Positions 17,515 through 29,295 of a stretch of 64,000 nucleotides of DNA are shown here, one piece after another. A program made the translations under genes and the position numbers. The notes beneath the pieces are model-generated. The model did no database searches. It was not told the DNA's origin and saw only the letters and a list, made by a program, of their open reading frames with translations. How positions within the stretch are numbered: the first letter of the stretch is position 1; each line of letters begins with the position of its first letter. The DNA is taken from positions 52,635-116,634 of the forward strand of contig NZ_LYMI01000005.1 of the NCBI RefSeq assembly GCF_001660815.1, read 5' to 3'. This stretch comes from Xanthomonas nasturtii. GTDB taxonomy: Bacteria; Pseudomonadota; Gammaproteobacteria; Xanthomonadales; Xanthomonadaceae.

Positions 17515-17928
17515 TTACTGCTGCATGAAGCCGATTTTTTTCATCTGCGAGTTCTTCGCAGCGGCCAGCACCTTGGCCATCACCTCGTACTCCGCATCCT
17601 GATTCGCATCGATGCGCAGTTCCGGCTGATTGGTCGGATCGGCCTGCACCACTTCTTCCATCTTCTGCTGCAACTGATCGACCGGCGTCGGGCTGTTGTT
17701 CCAGAACACCTGGTTGCTGGCGTCGATACGCAATTCGATCGGCGGCGGCGGTTCGGTCGTCTGCGGTGGCGGGTTGAGCACCCGCTGCGGCAGATCCACG
17801 GCGATCGGGTAGGTCATGATCGGCGCGGTCACGATGAAGATGATCAGCAGCACCAGCATCACGTCCACCAGGGGCGTGACGTTGATGTCGGCCATCGGCC
17901 CACGGCTTCCACCAGTACTAAATGCCAT
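17515..17928 (-). CDS. exbD2: Biopolymer transport protein ExbD2
   Basis: A 137-residue inner-membrane protein with one N-terminal helix and a periplasmic domain. The signature [20 protein letters not shown] carries the Asp that takes part in proton-driven energisation of TonB. It lies 3 bp after exbD1. Xanthomonas campestris is known to carry two exbD genes in the order tonB-exbB-exbD1-exbD2, with exbD2 dispensable for iron uptake but linked to plant responses. The gene order here matches exactly. Confidence 0.92.
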   Translation of the reverse strand: MAFSTGGSRGPMADINVTPLVDVMLVLLIIFIVTAPIMTYPIAVDLPQRVLNPPPQTTEPPPPIELRIDASNQVFWNNSPTPVDQLQQKMEEVVQADPTNQPELRIDANQDAEYEVMAKVLAAAKNSQMKKIGFMQQ

Positions 17929-17931
17929 GGC

Positions 17932-18354
17932 TTACTGCCCCTTCACTTTGGTTGCAACGAAACCGACGTCCAGCATGCCCTGACCCTGCGCGATCTTGGT
18001 GATCTCGTTGATCGTACGCATCTTGGTCGTGCGGTCGCCACGCAGGTTGAGCGGCGGCTGCGGGGTCTGCTGTGCAGCGGTGGACAGGCGCGACTCCAGG
18101 GCTTCCTTGGAAATCGGCTCGTCGTTCCAGTACAGCGACCCATCTTCCTTGACGGCCAGAGTGATCGGCGCGGCACGTTTCTCCGCATCTTCCTTCTGGA
18201 TCAAGTTGGCCTCTGGCAGCTCCACCTTGACCTTATGGGACATCAGCGGTGCCGTAATGATGAAGATGATCAGCAGCACCAGCATCACGTCCACGAGGGG
18301 CGTCACGTTGATGTCGGCCATCGGGCCACCGCTGTTTCCACTACTGAAGGCCAT
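17932..18354 (-). CDS. exbD1: Biopolymer transport protein ExbD1
   Basis: A 140-residue homologue of ExbD2 with the same near-identical N-terminus and transmembrane helix ([20 protein letters not shown]) but a divergent periplasmic domain. It forms the proton-conducting complex with ExbB that energises TonB. It starts 59 bp after exbB and ends 3 bp before exbD2, in one operon. The shared N-terminal DNA stretches of exbD1 and exbD2 could recombine, which may relate to the third decayed copy downstream. Confidence 0.93.
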   Translation of the reverse strand: MAFSSGNSGGPMADINVTPLVDVMLVLLIIFIITAPLMSHKVKVELPEANLIQKEDAEKRAAPITLAVKEDGSLYWNDEPISKEALESRLSTAAQQTPQPPLNLRGDRTTKMRTINEITKIAQGQGMLDVGFVATKVKGQ

Positions 18355-18413
18355 AACGGGCTCCGTCTAAATCGTTGCGAAGGCGTTCTTTACTGCCAGA
18401 TCTTGCGACGCGA

Positions 18414-19175
18414 TTAGCGAACGCGCGAACCGGTGGCGAAGAAGTCGTGCAGGTCGTGGGCAAAGGTGTCGAACTTGGCGATCACCGAGCTGTTGACCTT
18501 GGAGAAGAAGTTGAACGCAAACACGGCCGGGATGGCGACGAACAGACCGATCGCGGTCATGATCAGCGCTTCACCCACCGGGCCGGCAACGGCGTCGATG
18601 GAGGCCGAACCGGTTGCACCGATCTTGATCAGCGCGCCGTAGATGCCCCACACCGTACCGAGCAGACCGACGAACGGCGCGGTCGCACCGACGGTGGCCA
18701 GCAGGGTCATGCCCGACTGCAGCTTGGTGCTTTCGCGGGTCACGGCCTGACGCAGGGCGCGGTCGACGAACTCCGAACGGCTCAGGCTCTCGCCCAGGCC
18801 ACCGGTGCTGCCTTCGGCGCGCTGGTGGTGAGCAGCAGCCTGCGCTGCGTCCAGTGCGATCTTGGAGAACGGCTCGGAAGCCGGCTGTTCTTCCATGGCG
18901 CGGATGGCGTCCTGTGCATTCGGGGCATCCCAGAACGCGGTGGTGACGCGGTCAGCCGCGCTCTTCAGGCGGGTGGCGCGGAAGATGTTGATGACCGTCC
19001 AGTACCAGGAGGCAGCGGACATGGCGATCAGGGTGATCAACACGACCCACGACACGGCGAAATCGCCGGGGCTGGAGGTCATTTCGGTGATCAAGTGCTC
19101 GAAGCCCATCTGCGACAGAGCGGCCGACGGATTGGAGCCCCCTGCAGCGGCGGCGATAAAGAATTCCTGCAGCAT
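18414..19175 (-). CDS. exbB: Biopolymer transport protein ExbB
   Basis: A 253-residue MotA/TolQ/ExbB-family proton channel. Three transmembrane helices are visible at about residues 36-60 (FAVSWVVLITLIAMSAASWY), 150-175 (LLATVGATAPFVGLLGTVWG) and 195-220. The helix 2 pattern ATVGATAPFVGLLGTVWGI is typical of the family. It forms the pentameric core of the motor that drives TonB-dependent outer-membrane receptors, two of which are in this window. Confidence 0.94.
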   Translation of the reverse strand: MLQEFFIAAAAGGSNPSAALSQMGFEHLITEMTSSPGDFAVSWVVLITLIAMSAASWYWTVINIFRATRLKSAADRVTTAFWDAPNAQDAIRAMEEQPASEPFSKIALDAAQAAAHHQRAEGSTGGLGESLSRSEFVDRALRQAVTRESTKLQSGMTLLATVGATAPFVGLLGTVWGIYGALIKIGATGSASIDAVAGPVGEALIMTAIGLFVAIPAVFAFNFFSKVNSSVIAKFDTFAHDLHDFFATGSRVR

Positions 19176-19260
19176 GACGCTTACCTTTGTTGTGTGTGGT
19201 GATGAAGGGTGGAGCGAAAGGAAGACAGGATCCTGGGCCGGCCGTAGCCGGCCCGTGGGA

Positions 19261-19932
19261 TCAGTTCAGAGCAAAGTTGACCGGGACGCGGACACGTCCG
19301 GCGGCTTTCTGCCCGTTGACAGTGGAAGCGTTGAACTTCCACTTGCGTGCTGCGTCCATCGCGGCACGGTCAAGGTCGCGGTTGCGGCTGGACTTTTCGA
19401 CCGACACATTGGTCACGTTGCCGCTGGCATCCACATCCACGATCAGGATGACCTCACCTTGGACACCGGCACGGAATGCAGCCGGCGGGTACTTCGGCGG
19501 GTTCATGTTCTTGGACGAGATATCGACACTGGCGCCGATGTCGCTCGGCGGCTGCGGTGGAGCCGGTGGGCTCGGCGGCGTGACGATATCGCTCGGACGC
19601 GGTTCGGGAACGTCGACCACCGGAGCTTCCGGCGGCGGCGGAACCGGTGACGGCTTCGGCGGCGACAGATTCTTGACCGGCGGCGGCGGCTTGTCTTCCG
19701 GCGGCGGCGGCGGCGGCGGCGGCGGGGGAGGAGGCGGTGCATCCACCAGGGTGACCATGGTGGTGCGCTCCTTCTCTGCCGGAGCCTTCGGCGCCACTGC
19801 AGGGATCAGCAACATCATCAGTGCAGTGAGGTGCAAAGCAATTACGAAAGCAATGCCGATAATGCGGGCCCAGCTCAGACCCTGGTTCCCGGCATCATAG
19901 TCATGCCTGTGGATAACGAGTTGTTCCGTCAT
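19261..19932 (-). CDS. tonB: TonB energy-transducing protein
   Basis: A 223-residue protein with one N-terminal anchor helix (about residues 21-45, GLSWARIIGIAFVIALHLTA), a long proline-rich spacer including a run of about 13 prolines at residues 66-80, and a C-terminal TonB domain (about 140-223) with YPPAAFRAGVQGEVILIVDV. It transmits ExbB/ExbD energy to outer-membrane receptors. The proline run makes the plus strand a tract of GGC/GGG at about 19680-19737 that could form G-rich structures. Confidence 0.95.
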   Translation of the reverse strand: MTEQLVIHRHDYDAGNQGLSWARIIGIAFVIALHLTALMMLLIPAVAPKAPAEKERTTMVTLVDAPPPPPPPPPPPPPEDKPPPPVKNLSPPKPSPVPPPPEAPVVDVPEPRPSDIVTPPSPPAPPQPPSDIGASVDISSKNMNPPKYPPAAFRAGVQGEVILIVDVDASGNVTNVSVEKSSRNRDLDRAAMDAARKWKFNASTVNGQKAAGRVRVPVNFALN

Positions 19933-19960
19933 GCGCCAATGGCTCTTTCAGTGGGGGCCC

Positions 19961-19978
19961 GGATCACTGTGATGATCC
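19961..19978. promoter_or_regulatory. Inverted repeat in the tonB upstream region
   Basis: GGATCACTGTGATGATCC has 6-bp arms GGATCA/TGATCC around CTGTGA, 29 bp upstream of the tonB start. It could be an operator or leader hairpin. It does not look like a Fur box. Confidence 0.35.
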
Positions 19979-20083
19979 CCAGGTTTTCGGACGGCTTTGA
20001 CACCGCAGGAACTCCCAAGCTTATACCAATCCCGAGTCCTGTAACCACTAAAAACACAGGGATTTCGGGGGTTTATTTTCTTT

Positions 20084-21280
20084 TTACTTCAGGTTGATGA
20101 TCTTCTTCGCGTCTTCAGGCTTTTTGACGCCCTTGGCGATGGCCTGCTGTGCGGCCTGCTTGGCCTCCGGGATACGACCTTCCGAATGCAGCACCTTGGC
20201 CAGATTCAAATAGGTCTCGCCGTCCTTGGAAAGCGGTGCGGCCTTCTGCCAGTTTTCGATCGCCTTCGGCGCATCCTCGCTGTAGTAATACGACTGCGCC
20301 AACGCAAGGTATGTCTGATAATCAGGCTTGAGGATGCCTTTTTGCATACCTTCATTGATGACCGCGATGACGTCCTTTTCCTTGTTCTCGGTGTTGGCGT
20401 AGATGGAATACAACTGCTTGTATTCTTTTTCTTCGGTCAACTGCCCGGCAGCACGCAGCTTATCCATTACGCCTGCGGCCTTGTCCATCTGGTCTGCCTG
20501 CATATACATGCTGGCAAGGTTGAGCTGGGCCTTCTTGTCGTTCGGCGTCTTGGCGGCAAGCGCTTCGGCAGCAGCGACCGCCTCACCGGTCTGGCCGGCT
20601 TCGGCGTAGGACGCCATCAGCAACTGGTTCCAGGTGTCCTTGGGTTCGGGCGAGGCTGCGATGGCCTGCTTCAGCACCGGAATGGCCTCTTTGTAGCGCT
20701 CGGCCTGATACAGCGCCTGGCCCTTGAGAATCAGATCTTCCGGGCGCTGCGACTTGCTCTCGTCCAGATACTTGTCCAGCGTGGCCAGCCCTTCGGCCTG
20801 CTGCTCGTCCTGCATCTGCAACTGCGCCAGCATCAGCATCGACTGGAACTGGCCGTTGTTGTCCAGCGCGTTCAGGCCGATGGCCTGCTGCAGATACTTC
20901 TTGGCACCCGCAGTGTCGTCCAGGTTATAGGCGGCCTGCGCAGCGAGCTGGGCGGCGAGCGCCTTGTCGGCTTCGTTGGCAGCGCTGTTGGCCAGAATCT
21001 CGTCGGCCTGGGTGCGCACGCCCGGATAGTCTTCACCCTTGTTGAAGGTTTCGATCAGCTTCTGCAGCTTGCTGCTCAACTTGGACGAGGGCTTGATCGT
21101 CGGCGCCTGACGGGTCGACTGCGGGTACAGCTCTTCGGCCTTGCCGTTGCCCTTGGACTTACGCGCGGCACGCTCGGAAGAACGCTCCGACTGCGCGACC
21201 GCATCGGTGACGACAGCCCCGCCCAGGGATGCTGCGATGAACAGGGACAACAGGGCTTGCTTGCGGTTGAGCAGTTTCAT
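20084..21280 (-). CDS. Periplasmic tetratricopeptide-repeat protein
   Basis: A 398-residue exported protein. A signal peptide (MKLLNRKQALLSLFIAASLG) ends near AVAQ at about residue 30. The rest is alpha-helical TPR repeats with typical spacing (for example QGQALYQAERYKEAIPVLKQ and LAQSYYYSEDAPKAIENWQK). No enzymatic motif is present, so it is probably a scaffold. It lies 151 bp upstream of tonB on the same strand and may be functionally linked to TonB uptake. Its exact partner is unknown. Confidence 0.8.
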   Translation of the reverse strand: MKLLNRKQALLSLFIAASLGGAVVTDAVAQSERSSERAARKSKGNGKAEELYPQSTRQAPTIKPSSKLSSKLQKLIETFNKGEDYPGVRTQADEILANSAANEADKALAAQLAAQAAYNLDDTAGAKKYLQQAIGLNALDNNGQFQSMLMLAQLQMQDEQQAEGLATLDKYLDESKSQRPEDLILKGQALYQAERYKEAIPVLKQAIAASPEPKDTWNQLLMASYAEAGQTGEAVAAAEALAAKTPNDKKAQLNLASMYMQADQMDKAAGVMDKLRAAGQLTEEKEYKQLYSIYANTENKEKDVIAVINEGMQKGILKPDYQTYLALAQSYYYSEDAPKAIENWQKAAPLSKDGETYLNLAKVLHSEGRIPEAKQAAQQAIAKGVKKPEDAKKIINLK

Positions 21281-21556
21281 GTTTCACCTCGGACGAGCCG
21301 CCGTTGGGCGGTGCGAAAAGCGGAATGGACGCTGTACGAAAAATCTGAGCCGGCAAACTTAGCAGAAAGTCTCAGTTCCCGAAAACGGTTTCCATGTTGT
21401 GGTGCGGCAATCGGGAGTTGCGAGAAAAGGTCTTAGCACCGCTAACAGCGAGTGACCGGCCGCTGACTCCACGCCCGCAGTGTAGTGGCCGATGCGTTGA
21501 TTCCAGGTCAGTGTCGGCATGCGCCAAGGAAGGCCGAGCAGTTGCTGTTAGCGGCT

Positions 21557-22363
21557 CTAGCCACAACGCGGCACGCGCCCGCTCTGCTTGGCCTGCTGAT
21601 ACACCGGTTCGAGCTGGTTGACGTCGGCCTGCAGCTCGCGGATGCGGTTGGTCGGGTCGGGATGGGTGGAAAGCCATTGCGGTTGACGGTTCCCGCTGGC
21701 GGCCATCATGTTCTGCCACAGCGTCACCGCCTGGGCCGGATCGAACCCGGCCTGCGCCATCAGGCGCTGCCCGACCACATCGGCCTCGCTTTCCTGGGTA
21801 CGCGAGCCAGGCAGCAGGAACACTGTCTGGGCGGTCATACCGCCAACCTGATTGACCGCGCTGGCCGCGCCGTCGCCGTAGGCGGCCCCGGCGAGCGCGC
21901 CGATGATGCCCAGACCGGTCTGGGCGCCGAGCTGGCGGGTGATGCGTTCTTCATGGTGGCGCGAAATCACATGCCCGATCTCGTGCCCGAGCACGGCGGC
22001 AAGTTGATCCTGGGTCTTGGCGACGGTGAAGATGCCAGTGTTTACGCCGACCTTCCCGCCGGGCAGGGCGAAGGCGTTGGCCTCGTCATCGACGAACAGC
22101 GCGGTTTCCCAGCGGGTTTCGCGCCATTGCGGCGGCAGTTGCGCCACCAGCGCGTTGACCACGCATTGCACGTAGGCGTTCTGCTTGCCGTCGGTGCTGA
22201 CTTTTTCCTTGGCCTTGGTCTGCGCAAAGGACTGCGCCCCCAGCTGGTCCAACTGCTGTTGCGACACGCCTCCCACCACCTGTCGGCGGCCGGTTGGCGA
22301 AGTTGTGGTGGCACACGCCGTCAGTGCAAGGACGGCAACAACGATCAACAGCCTGGCTTTCAT
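21557..22363 (-). CDS. M48-family periplasmic metalloprotease lipoprotein
   Basis: A 268-residue lipoprotein. The signal MKARLLIVVAVLALTAC ends in a lipobox (LTAC). The zinc site is LGHEIGHVISRHHEE (HExxH), with a downstream SEADVVG motif giving the third, glutamate ligand. This fits the LoiP/YcaL/BepA-like single-domain M48 proteases that handle misassembled envelope proteins. It starts about 200 bp from the CPBP gene and is probably its own transcription unit. Confidence 0.88.
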   Translation of the reverse strand: MKARLLIVVAVLALTACATTTSPTGRRQVVGGVSQQQLDQLGAQSFAQTKAKEKVSTDGKQNAYVQCVVNALVAQLPPQWRETRWETALFVDDEANAFALPGGKVGVNTGIFTVAKTQDQLAAVLGHEIGHVISRHHEERITRQLGAQTGLGIIGALAGAAYGDGAASAVNQVGGMTAQTVFLLPGSRTQESEADVVGQRLMAQAGFDPAQAVTLWQNMMAASGNRQPQWLSTHPDPTNRIRELQADVNQLEPVYQQAKQSGRVPRCG

Positions 22364-22565
22364 TCGATCCCCCTAGAACCAAGCGGACATTTTGGCAGGC
22401 TCGGCTTAACTTTTCGTCAAACCGCCTGGATCGAGCGGTAAAACGCAGCGAACCGGACGTGCTGAGCGTCGATCGTGCGCGCGGATGGTGGCATCTGCGC
22501 CAGTGCGCAATGCGGCCGGCGTGCCATTGGGCGCGCCGGAAACCCAGCTGCGTCAGTCGGTCTTG

Positions 22566-23405
22566 CTAGCCGATGCCGAAAAAGTACAGCGCCGCCAGGG
22601 CGGTGGCGTTGTTGATGCCATGTGCGGCGATGGGCGCCCACAGCGTGCCGGTGCGCCAATACAGCCAGGCGAAGGCCGCGCCCATGCTGCCGTAGACCAG
22701 CCAAAGCTGGGCGATGGCGGCCGGGCCATTGCCGCTCACGCCAGGCACCTCGTGCACCAGGGCGAACAGCGCGCCACTGAGCACGATCCCCAGCCACGGG
22801 CGGCCTGCGGCCAGCAGGCGACCGAACAACACGCGGCGGAACAGCAGTTCTTCGTAGGCCGGAGCAATCACCACCGCGAACAGCGCCAGCGCCAACGGCC
22901 AGTGCTTGATGGCTTCTTCCATCAGCGGCAAATTGGTCGGCACCGGTTTGATGCCCAACGCCGAGGCCGCGACGCTGACCAGATTGCTGAGCAGGAACAC
23001 GGTCACGGCGATCAGCGCGGTCCAACCCCAGGTGGACGCACGTCGCGTGGCGGCGCGTGAGGACGCCTGTTCGCCGGCAGTGGCACGGCGGCGCCAGAAA
23101 TACAGCAGAACAGCGGGCGTCGCGGTGCTGACCAAGGCGGTGAGCAACTGCACCATCACCCCAGGTTGGCCGACCGCGGCCATCACCTCGGCAGAGGAGG
23201 GCGTCAGGCCCTGTGCCTTGGCTGCCTGCACGTAGCCAACGCCACGGATGGCGCCCCAGATTGCAAAACCCGCCACGCTCAGGGTCAGCAACAGACCGAC
23301 GGCGATCAGTACATCGATCCCGAAGCCGATCAGGACAGGCAGCAATGCTGGCCGGGCGGCAGCGCCGGGCGCCGCCGCCGGAGGTGGTGTTAGATCTGTG
23401 CGCAT
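22566..23405 (-). CDS. CPBP-family intramembrane metalloprotease
   Basis: A 279-residue integral membrane protein with about seven helices. CAAX-protease/bacteriocin-processing motifs are visible: EELLFR in PAYEELLFRRVLFG, a phenylalanine/histidine motif (GALFALVHEVPG), and HGINN near the C-terminus. These glutamate and histidine residues form the intramembrane active site. The substrate is unknown. It lies 64 bp downstream of gyrB on the same strand. Confidence 0.85.
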   Translation of the reverse strand: MRTDLTPPPAAAPGAAARPALLPVLIGFGIDVLIAVGLLLTLSVAGFAIWGAIRGVGYVQAAKAQGLTPSSAEVMAAVGQPGVMVQLLTALVSTATPAVLLYFWRRRATAGEQASSRAATRRASTWGWTALIAVTVFLLSNLVSVAASALGIKPVPTNLPLMEEAIKHWPLALALFAVVIAPAYEELLFRRVLFGRLLAAGRPWLGIVLSGALFALVHEVPGVSGNGPAAIAQLWLVYGSMGAAFAWLYWRTGTLWAPIAAHGINNATALAALYFFGIG

Positions 23406-23469
23406 CGTCGTCCTGCCAATACCGGCTCAGCGGCACAGCGCGGTGGCGCTGCGCCGGGACACAGGCGGC

Positions 23470-25995
<2,526 letters not shown>

Positions 25996-26028
25996 TTATA
26001 CCAGTCGGCCCGCACCGGCCGTTGCAGC

Positions 26029-27135
26029 TCAGGCTGAAAAAGACTGCGGGGTAATCTGGCCGTGTTCCACGTGGAACTGCTGCAACAATGCGCCAGCATC
26101 AGCGAGACCTGGCGGGATTTCGGTAGCGGTGATCAGCACCTGAGCCGGTGCGGACGCCAGCCGTTGCAGAACCCGTGCCTGATGATGCCGGTCCAGCTCA
26201 GACCCCAGGTCGTCCAGCGCGATGACAGGCCATTCGTTGCGCTCGAATGCAAAGTCTTCGGCCTGTGCGAGCAGGCAGGCGAGGGCAGAGAGCTTCGCCT
26301 GCCCCCGAGACAGGGCGTCTTTGCCCTGGAGCACGTCAAAGCTGGGCATCCAATCGGCGCGGTGCGGGCCTTGCGAGGTGTAGCCGTTCTGGCGGTCACG
26401 CTCGCGGGCAAGCAGGAGTGCGTCGGCCAGTGACACTTCGTGGCGCTTCCAGCCTGGCGCAAACGTCAGCGCGGACAAGCCCAGCGATGGCGCGATCGTG
26501 TTTGCGACCGGGACCAGCCTGTCTTGCAGTCGTTCGAGGTAGCGCATGCGCCGGGAGGTCAACATTTCGCCGGATTCGGCGAGCTCGTGGTCCCAGGCAT
26601 CGAGCATGCGCGGCTGGGCACCTTGCTTCAGCAGGGCGTTGCGCTGCTTGAGCGCACGCGCGTAGCGACGCCATAGGGCCAGGAAGTCTGGTTCCACGTG
26701 GAACAAACCCCAATCCAGAAAGCGTCGGCGGGGCTCGCCGCCGCCACTGATCAACACGTGGCTGCCAGGCTCGAACGTCACCACGGCCAATGCTGCACAG
26801 AGCGACCCCAGCTGTGCCACATCCTCGCCGTCCAAACGACCGGTCCACTCCTGCCCGCTATGGCGCAGACCAGCCCGACGCGTCCGCTCGCCGCTGGCAC
26901 TGCCACCTTCGCGCCACTCCACAAACACTTCCAGCTCGTTTGCGCCCTGCTGGATAAGGCCGTCGCGAACCCGGCCACGGAAGCTGCGCCCATACGCCAT
27001 CAGGTGCAAGGCTTCGAGCACGCTTGTCTTTCCCGCACCATTGTCGCCGGTCAACAAGTTCAAGCCGCGCGTGGGATGAAGGTCGACCGTCTGAAAACGA
27101 CGAAGCCGATGAATGGACAACCGCACTACATGCAT
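26029..27135 (-). CDS. recF: DNA replication and repair protein RecF
   Basis: A 368-residue SMC-like ATPase that loads RecA at single-strand gaps with RecO and RecR. Walker A is LLTGDNGAGKTSVLEAL (about residues 26-42), the signature region is DVLQGKDALSRGQAKLSALA, and Walker B is VIALDDLGSELD. The start at 27135 (MHVVRLSIHRLRRF) aligns with known RecF. The longer frame to 27342 is an artefact. Two parS-like palindromes are embedded in its coding sequence. Confidence 0.95.
   Translation of the reverse strand: MHVVRLSIHRLRRFQTVDLHPTRGLNLLTGDNGAGKTSVLEALHLMAYGRSFRGRVRDGLIQQGANELEVFVEWREGGSASGERTRRAGLRHSGQEWTGRLDGEDVAQLGSLCAALAVVTFEPGSHVLISGGGEPRRRFLDWGLFHVEPDFLALWRRYARALKQRNALLKQGAQPRMLDAWDHELAESGEMLTSRRMRYLERLQDRLVPVANTIAPSLGLSALTFAPGWKRHEVSLADALLLARERDRQNGYTSQGPHRADWMPSFDVLQGKDALSRGQAKLSALACLLAQAEDFAFERNEWPVIALDDLGSELDRHHQARVLQRLASAPAQVLITATEIPPGLADAGALLQQFHVEHGQITPQSFSA
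26063..26078. promoter_or_regulatory. parS-like ParB binding site (in recF 3' end)
   Basis: TGTTCCACGTGGAACT contains the 14-bp palindrome GTTCCACGTGGAAC, the ParB site consensus in pseudomonads and relatives. It lies in the last codons of recF. Confidence 0.8.
26690..26705. promoter_or_regulatory. parS-like ParB binding site (inside recF)
   Basis: GGTTCCACGTGGAACA contains the same exact 14-bp palindrome GTTCCACGTGGAAC, mid-gene in recF. Confidence 0.8.
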
Positions 27136-27250
27136 TGATCGGTGGCTCTGGGCTGAGTCCGGCATGCCGGTCGCGTCGGAGGATACGTGATCGGCGTGGA
27201 ACCCGTGTCGTCTTGCGTGAAGATGGCCCCGGGGCACCCTGGGGGTAACC

Positions 27251-27295
27251 TGTGGACAAAAAGAGCTTCCGGAGTGGCATTTTCTCTTATCCACA
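27251..27295. promoter_or_regulatory. DnaA-box pair upstream of recF
   Basis: A perfect DnaA box TTATCCACA is at 27287-27295, and a one-mismatch box on the opposite strand (TTGTCCACA, read as TGTGGACAA) is at 27251-27259. They lie 120-160 bp before the recF start, next to an AT-rich stretch at about 27330-27420. Confidence 0.6.
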
Positions 27296-28136
27296 GCTTG
27301 TGGGTACGAAAACAAGGCGATAAACACAGGGTTTCGATGCAATAAAACCCATTAAAAACAGGAGCTTGACCTACTTTTCGGCGAAATCTGCGTCTACCAT
27401 CACCACCAAGCTCTTAAGTTATTTCTAGATTTAAAAGCAAAGCTAGATGTGCATAAGTCAAAACGGGTGTCTTGCCCGGTCTTGATGAACCCGTTGCCGG
27501 ACACAGCGGAAGATATCGAACTCGGGGGAATGCGTAGAGCGCAATGAACAGATTCAGTCGTTTGGAAGATCAGACGTGAGGGAATATGCATCTACTCAAG
27601 TGAGACCAGGTCTCGTTGAATTGACACCGTGCAAGGACGCTTATTTCTCGCTGGCCCGAACCATTAGGAACCAAAGCCCGGAGAGGGGCGCCACCGCCCG
27701 CGACGTTGGAACGCAACTTCCGGGCCCCGAACAGTACTTGCGAGCATAGGACGCGTACGGCCGTCCTTCTCGGCTTGCGTTTCTGCTGGCTCGGCTAAAA
27801 CTCAACGATCAATTGGCCTGCACCTTTGCGACGTCATGGCCCGGCCCTAGACGCTGACCGATCCCAGGTCCCGGACTCACGCGTGATAGAAACGCCGTCT
27901 CACAGAGGCGCGATAGCGTGACCCATACGCGCCTACGAGTTTGCTGTGACTAAAACTGCCAGCACCTCTGCCACACCTGGTCCAGGCTGCATCATTCAGG
28001 GGGACACACACCGTCGAACGAGATCCCCGGCCTAAAATCAAGCAGGTTGACCACCGCAGGCAGACACGCCGTCGCGGGTCCTTGCCCAAACTGACCGAGC
28101 AGTTCGCCTCAAACCCGGAAATTCATCAGCTCCGAC

Positions 28137-28170
28137 CCCAAAACAAGAAGCCCGGCATTCGCCGGGCTTC
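28137..28170 (-). terminator. Terminator of dnaN
   Basis: Perfect 10-bp stem GAAGCCCGGC (28147-28156) with GCCGGGCTTC (28161-28170) and an ATTC loop, followed on the minus strand by TTGTTTTGGGG. It lies 25 nt past the dnaN stop. The run after the stem is interrupted by G. Confidence 0.8.
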
Positions 28171-28173
28171 TCG

Positions 28174-28189
28174 TGTTCCACGTGGAACG
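28174..28189. promoter_or_regulatory. parS-like ParB binding site (between dnaN stop and terminator)
   Basis: TGTTCCACGTGGAACG contains the exact palindrome GTTCCACGTGGAAC. It sits between the dnaN stop and the dnaN terminator stem. Confidence 0.8.
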
Positions 28190-28194
28190 AAGCG

Positions 28195-29295
28195 TCAGAG
28201 ACGCAGCGGCATCACCACATGACGCGACTTTTCGCTGCTGGCTTCACGCACCAACGCCGACGAATTCGCATCGCGCAGCTGGATCACCACGTGTTCGTCG
28301 CGCAACGCCGATAATGCGTCCAGCAGGTAATTGACGTTGAAGCCAATCGCCAGATCATCAACCTTGGTGTCGGCCTCGATCTCTTCCTGGGCTTCTTCCT
28401 GCTCAGGGTTATGCGCACTGATTTTGAGCTGGCCCGGCGACACTTCCACGCGCACGCCGCGGTACTTCTCGTTGGACAGAATGGCCGCACGCTGCAGCGA
28501 CGCCCGCAACGCCTCGCGGTCCACCTTGACCTCACGATCGGCGCCAATCGGAATCACTGCTTCGTAATCCGGGAACCGGCCGTCGATCAGCTTGGAGGTG
28601 AAGGTCACATCGCCACGCTTGACGCGGATATGGCTGCGGCCGACTTCCAGCTCGACCTCGCGGTCTGCCGCTTCCAGCAGGCGCAACAACTCAGTGACAC
28701 CCTTGCGCGGCACGATGATCTGGCGCTTGGCGCCGCCGGCCTTCTCCAGCTCGATCTCGCATAGCGCCAGACGGTGACCATCGGTCGCAACACAGCGCAG
28801 CAAGCCATCGCGCAGGTCGAACAACAAGCCGTTGAGGTAATACCGCACGTCCTGCTGCGCCATGGCAAACGCAGTCCGCTCGATCAGCTCTTTCAGCCCG
28901 GCTTCGGGCACTACCACGCGCTCGGTCGCTTCGACTTCGTCCACGGACGGGAAGTCGTTGGCCGGCAGCGTTGCCAAGGTGAAGCGGCTGCGCCCGGCCT
29001 GCACGGTGACCTTGTCACCGGTCTGCGAGATGGTGACGCGGCTGCCATCAGGCAGGGCGCGCAAAATGTCGAACAACTTGCGCGCCGGAATTGTGGTTTC
29101 GCCGTCCTGCGCGTCCTCCACCATCGTGCGCGAGATCATTTCAACTTCCAGGTCCGTGCCGGTCAACGACACCTGTCCGTCCTTGACCTGCACCAGCAGG
29201 TTGGCCAGCACAGGCAGGGTTTGACGGCGTTCGACCACATTGACCACTTGGGCCAACGGTTTGAGGAAGGCTTCGCGCTGCAGTGTAAAACGCAT
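28195..29295 (-). CDS. dnaN: DNA polymerase III sliding clamp (beta subunit)
   Basis: A 366-residue ring-forming clamp with three similar domains. It begins MRFTLQREAFLKPLAQVVNV and ends with SSEKSRHVVMPLRL, the typical C-terminal P-M-R/P-L that closes the hydrophobic peptide-binding pocket. It tethers polymerase III to DNA. It lies between dnaA (277 bp upstream) and recF. Length is standard. Confidence 0.97.
   Translation of the reverse strand: MRFTLQREAFLKPLAQVVNVVERRQTLPVLANLLVQVKDGQVSLTGTDLEVEMISRTMVEDAQDGETTIPARKLFDILRALPDGSRVTISQTGDKVTVQAGRSRFTLATLPANDFPSVDEVEATERVVVPEAGLKELIERTAFAMAQQDVRYYLNGLLFDLRDGLLRCVATDGHRLALCEIELEKAGGAKRQIIVPRKGVTELLRLLEAADREVELEVGRSHIRVKRGDVTFTSKLIDGRFPDYEAVIPIGADREVKVDREALRASLQRAAILSNEKYRGVRVEVSPGQLKISAHNPEQEEAQEEIEADTKVDDLAIGFNVNYLLDALSALRDEHVVIQLRDANSSALVREASSEKSRHVVMPLRL

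Larger units (their letters stand above)
27136..28194. other. 1.06-kb gene-free region between dnaN and recF
   Basis: No convincing gene on either strand. Short frames here lack ribosome-binding sites and homology cues. It holds, from the recF side, the DnaA-box pair (27251-27295), an AT-rich stretch (about 27330-27450), about 650 bp of unremarkable sequence, the dnaN terminator (28137-28170) and a parS site (28174-28189). It may be part of a bipartite origin. Confidence 0.6.

Noticed and set aside
27877..28089. A 70-residue frame in the dnaN-recF gap
   Set aside because: No ribosome-binding site, no homology cue, Arg/Ser-rich random composition.
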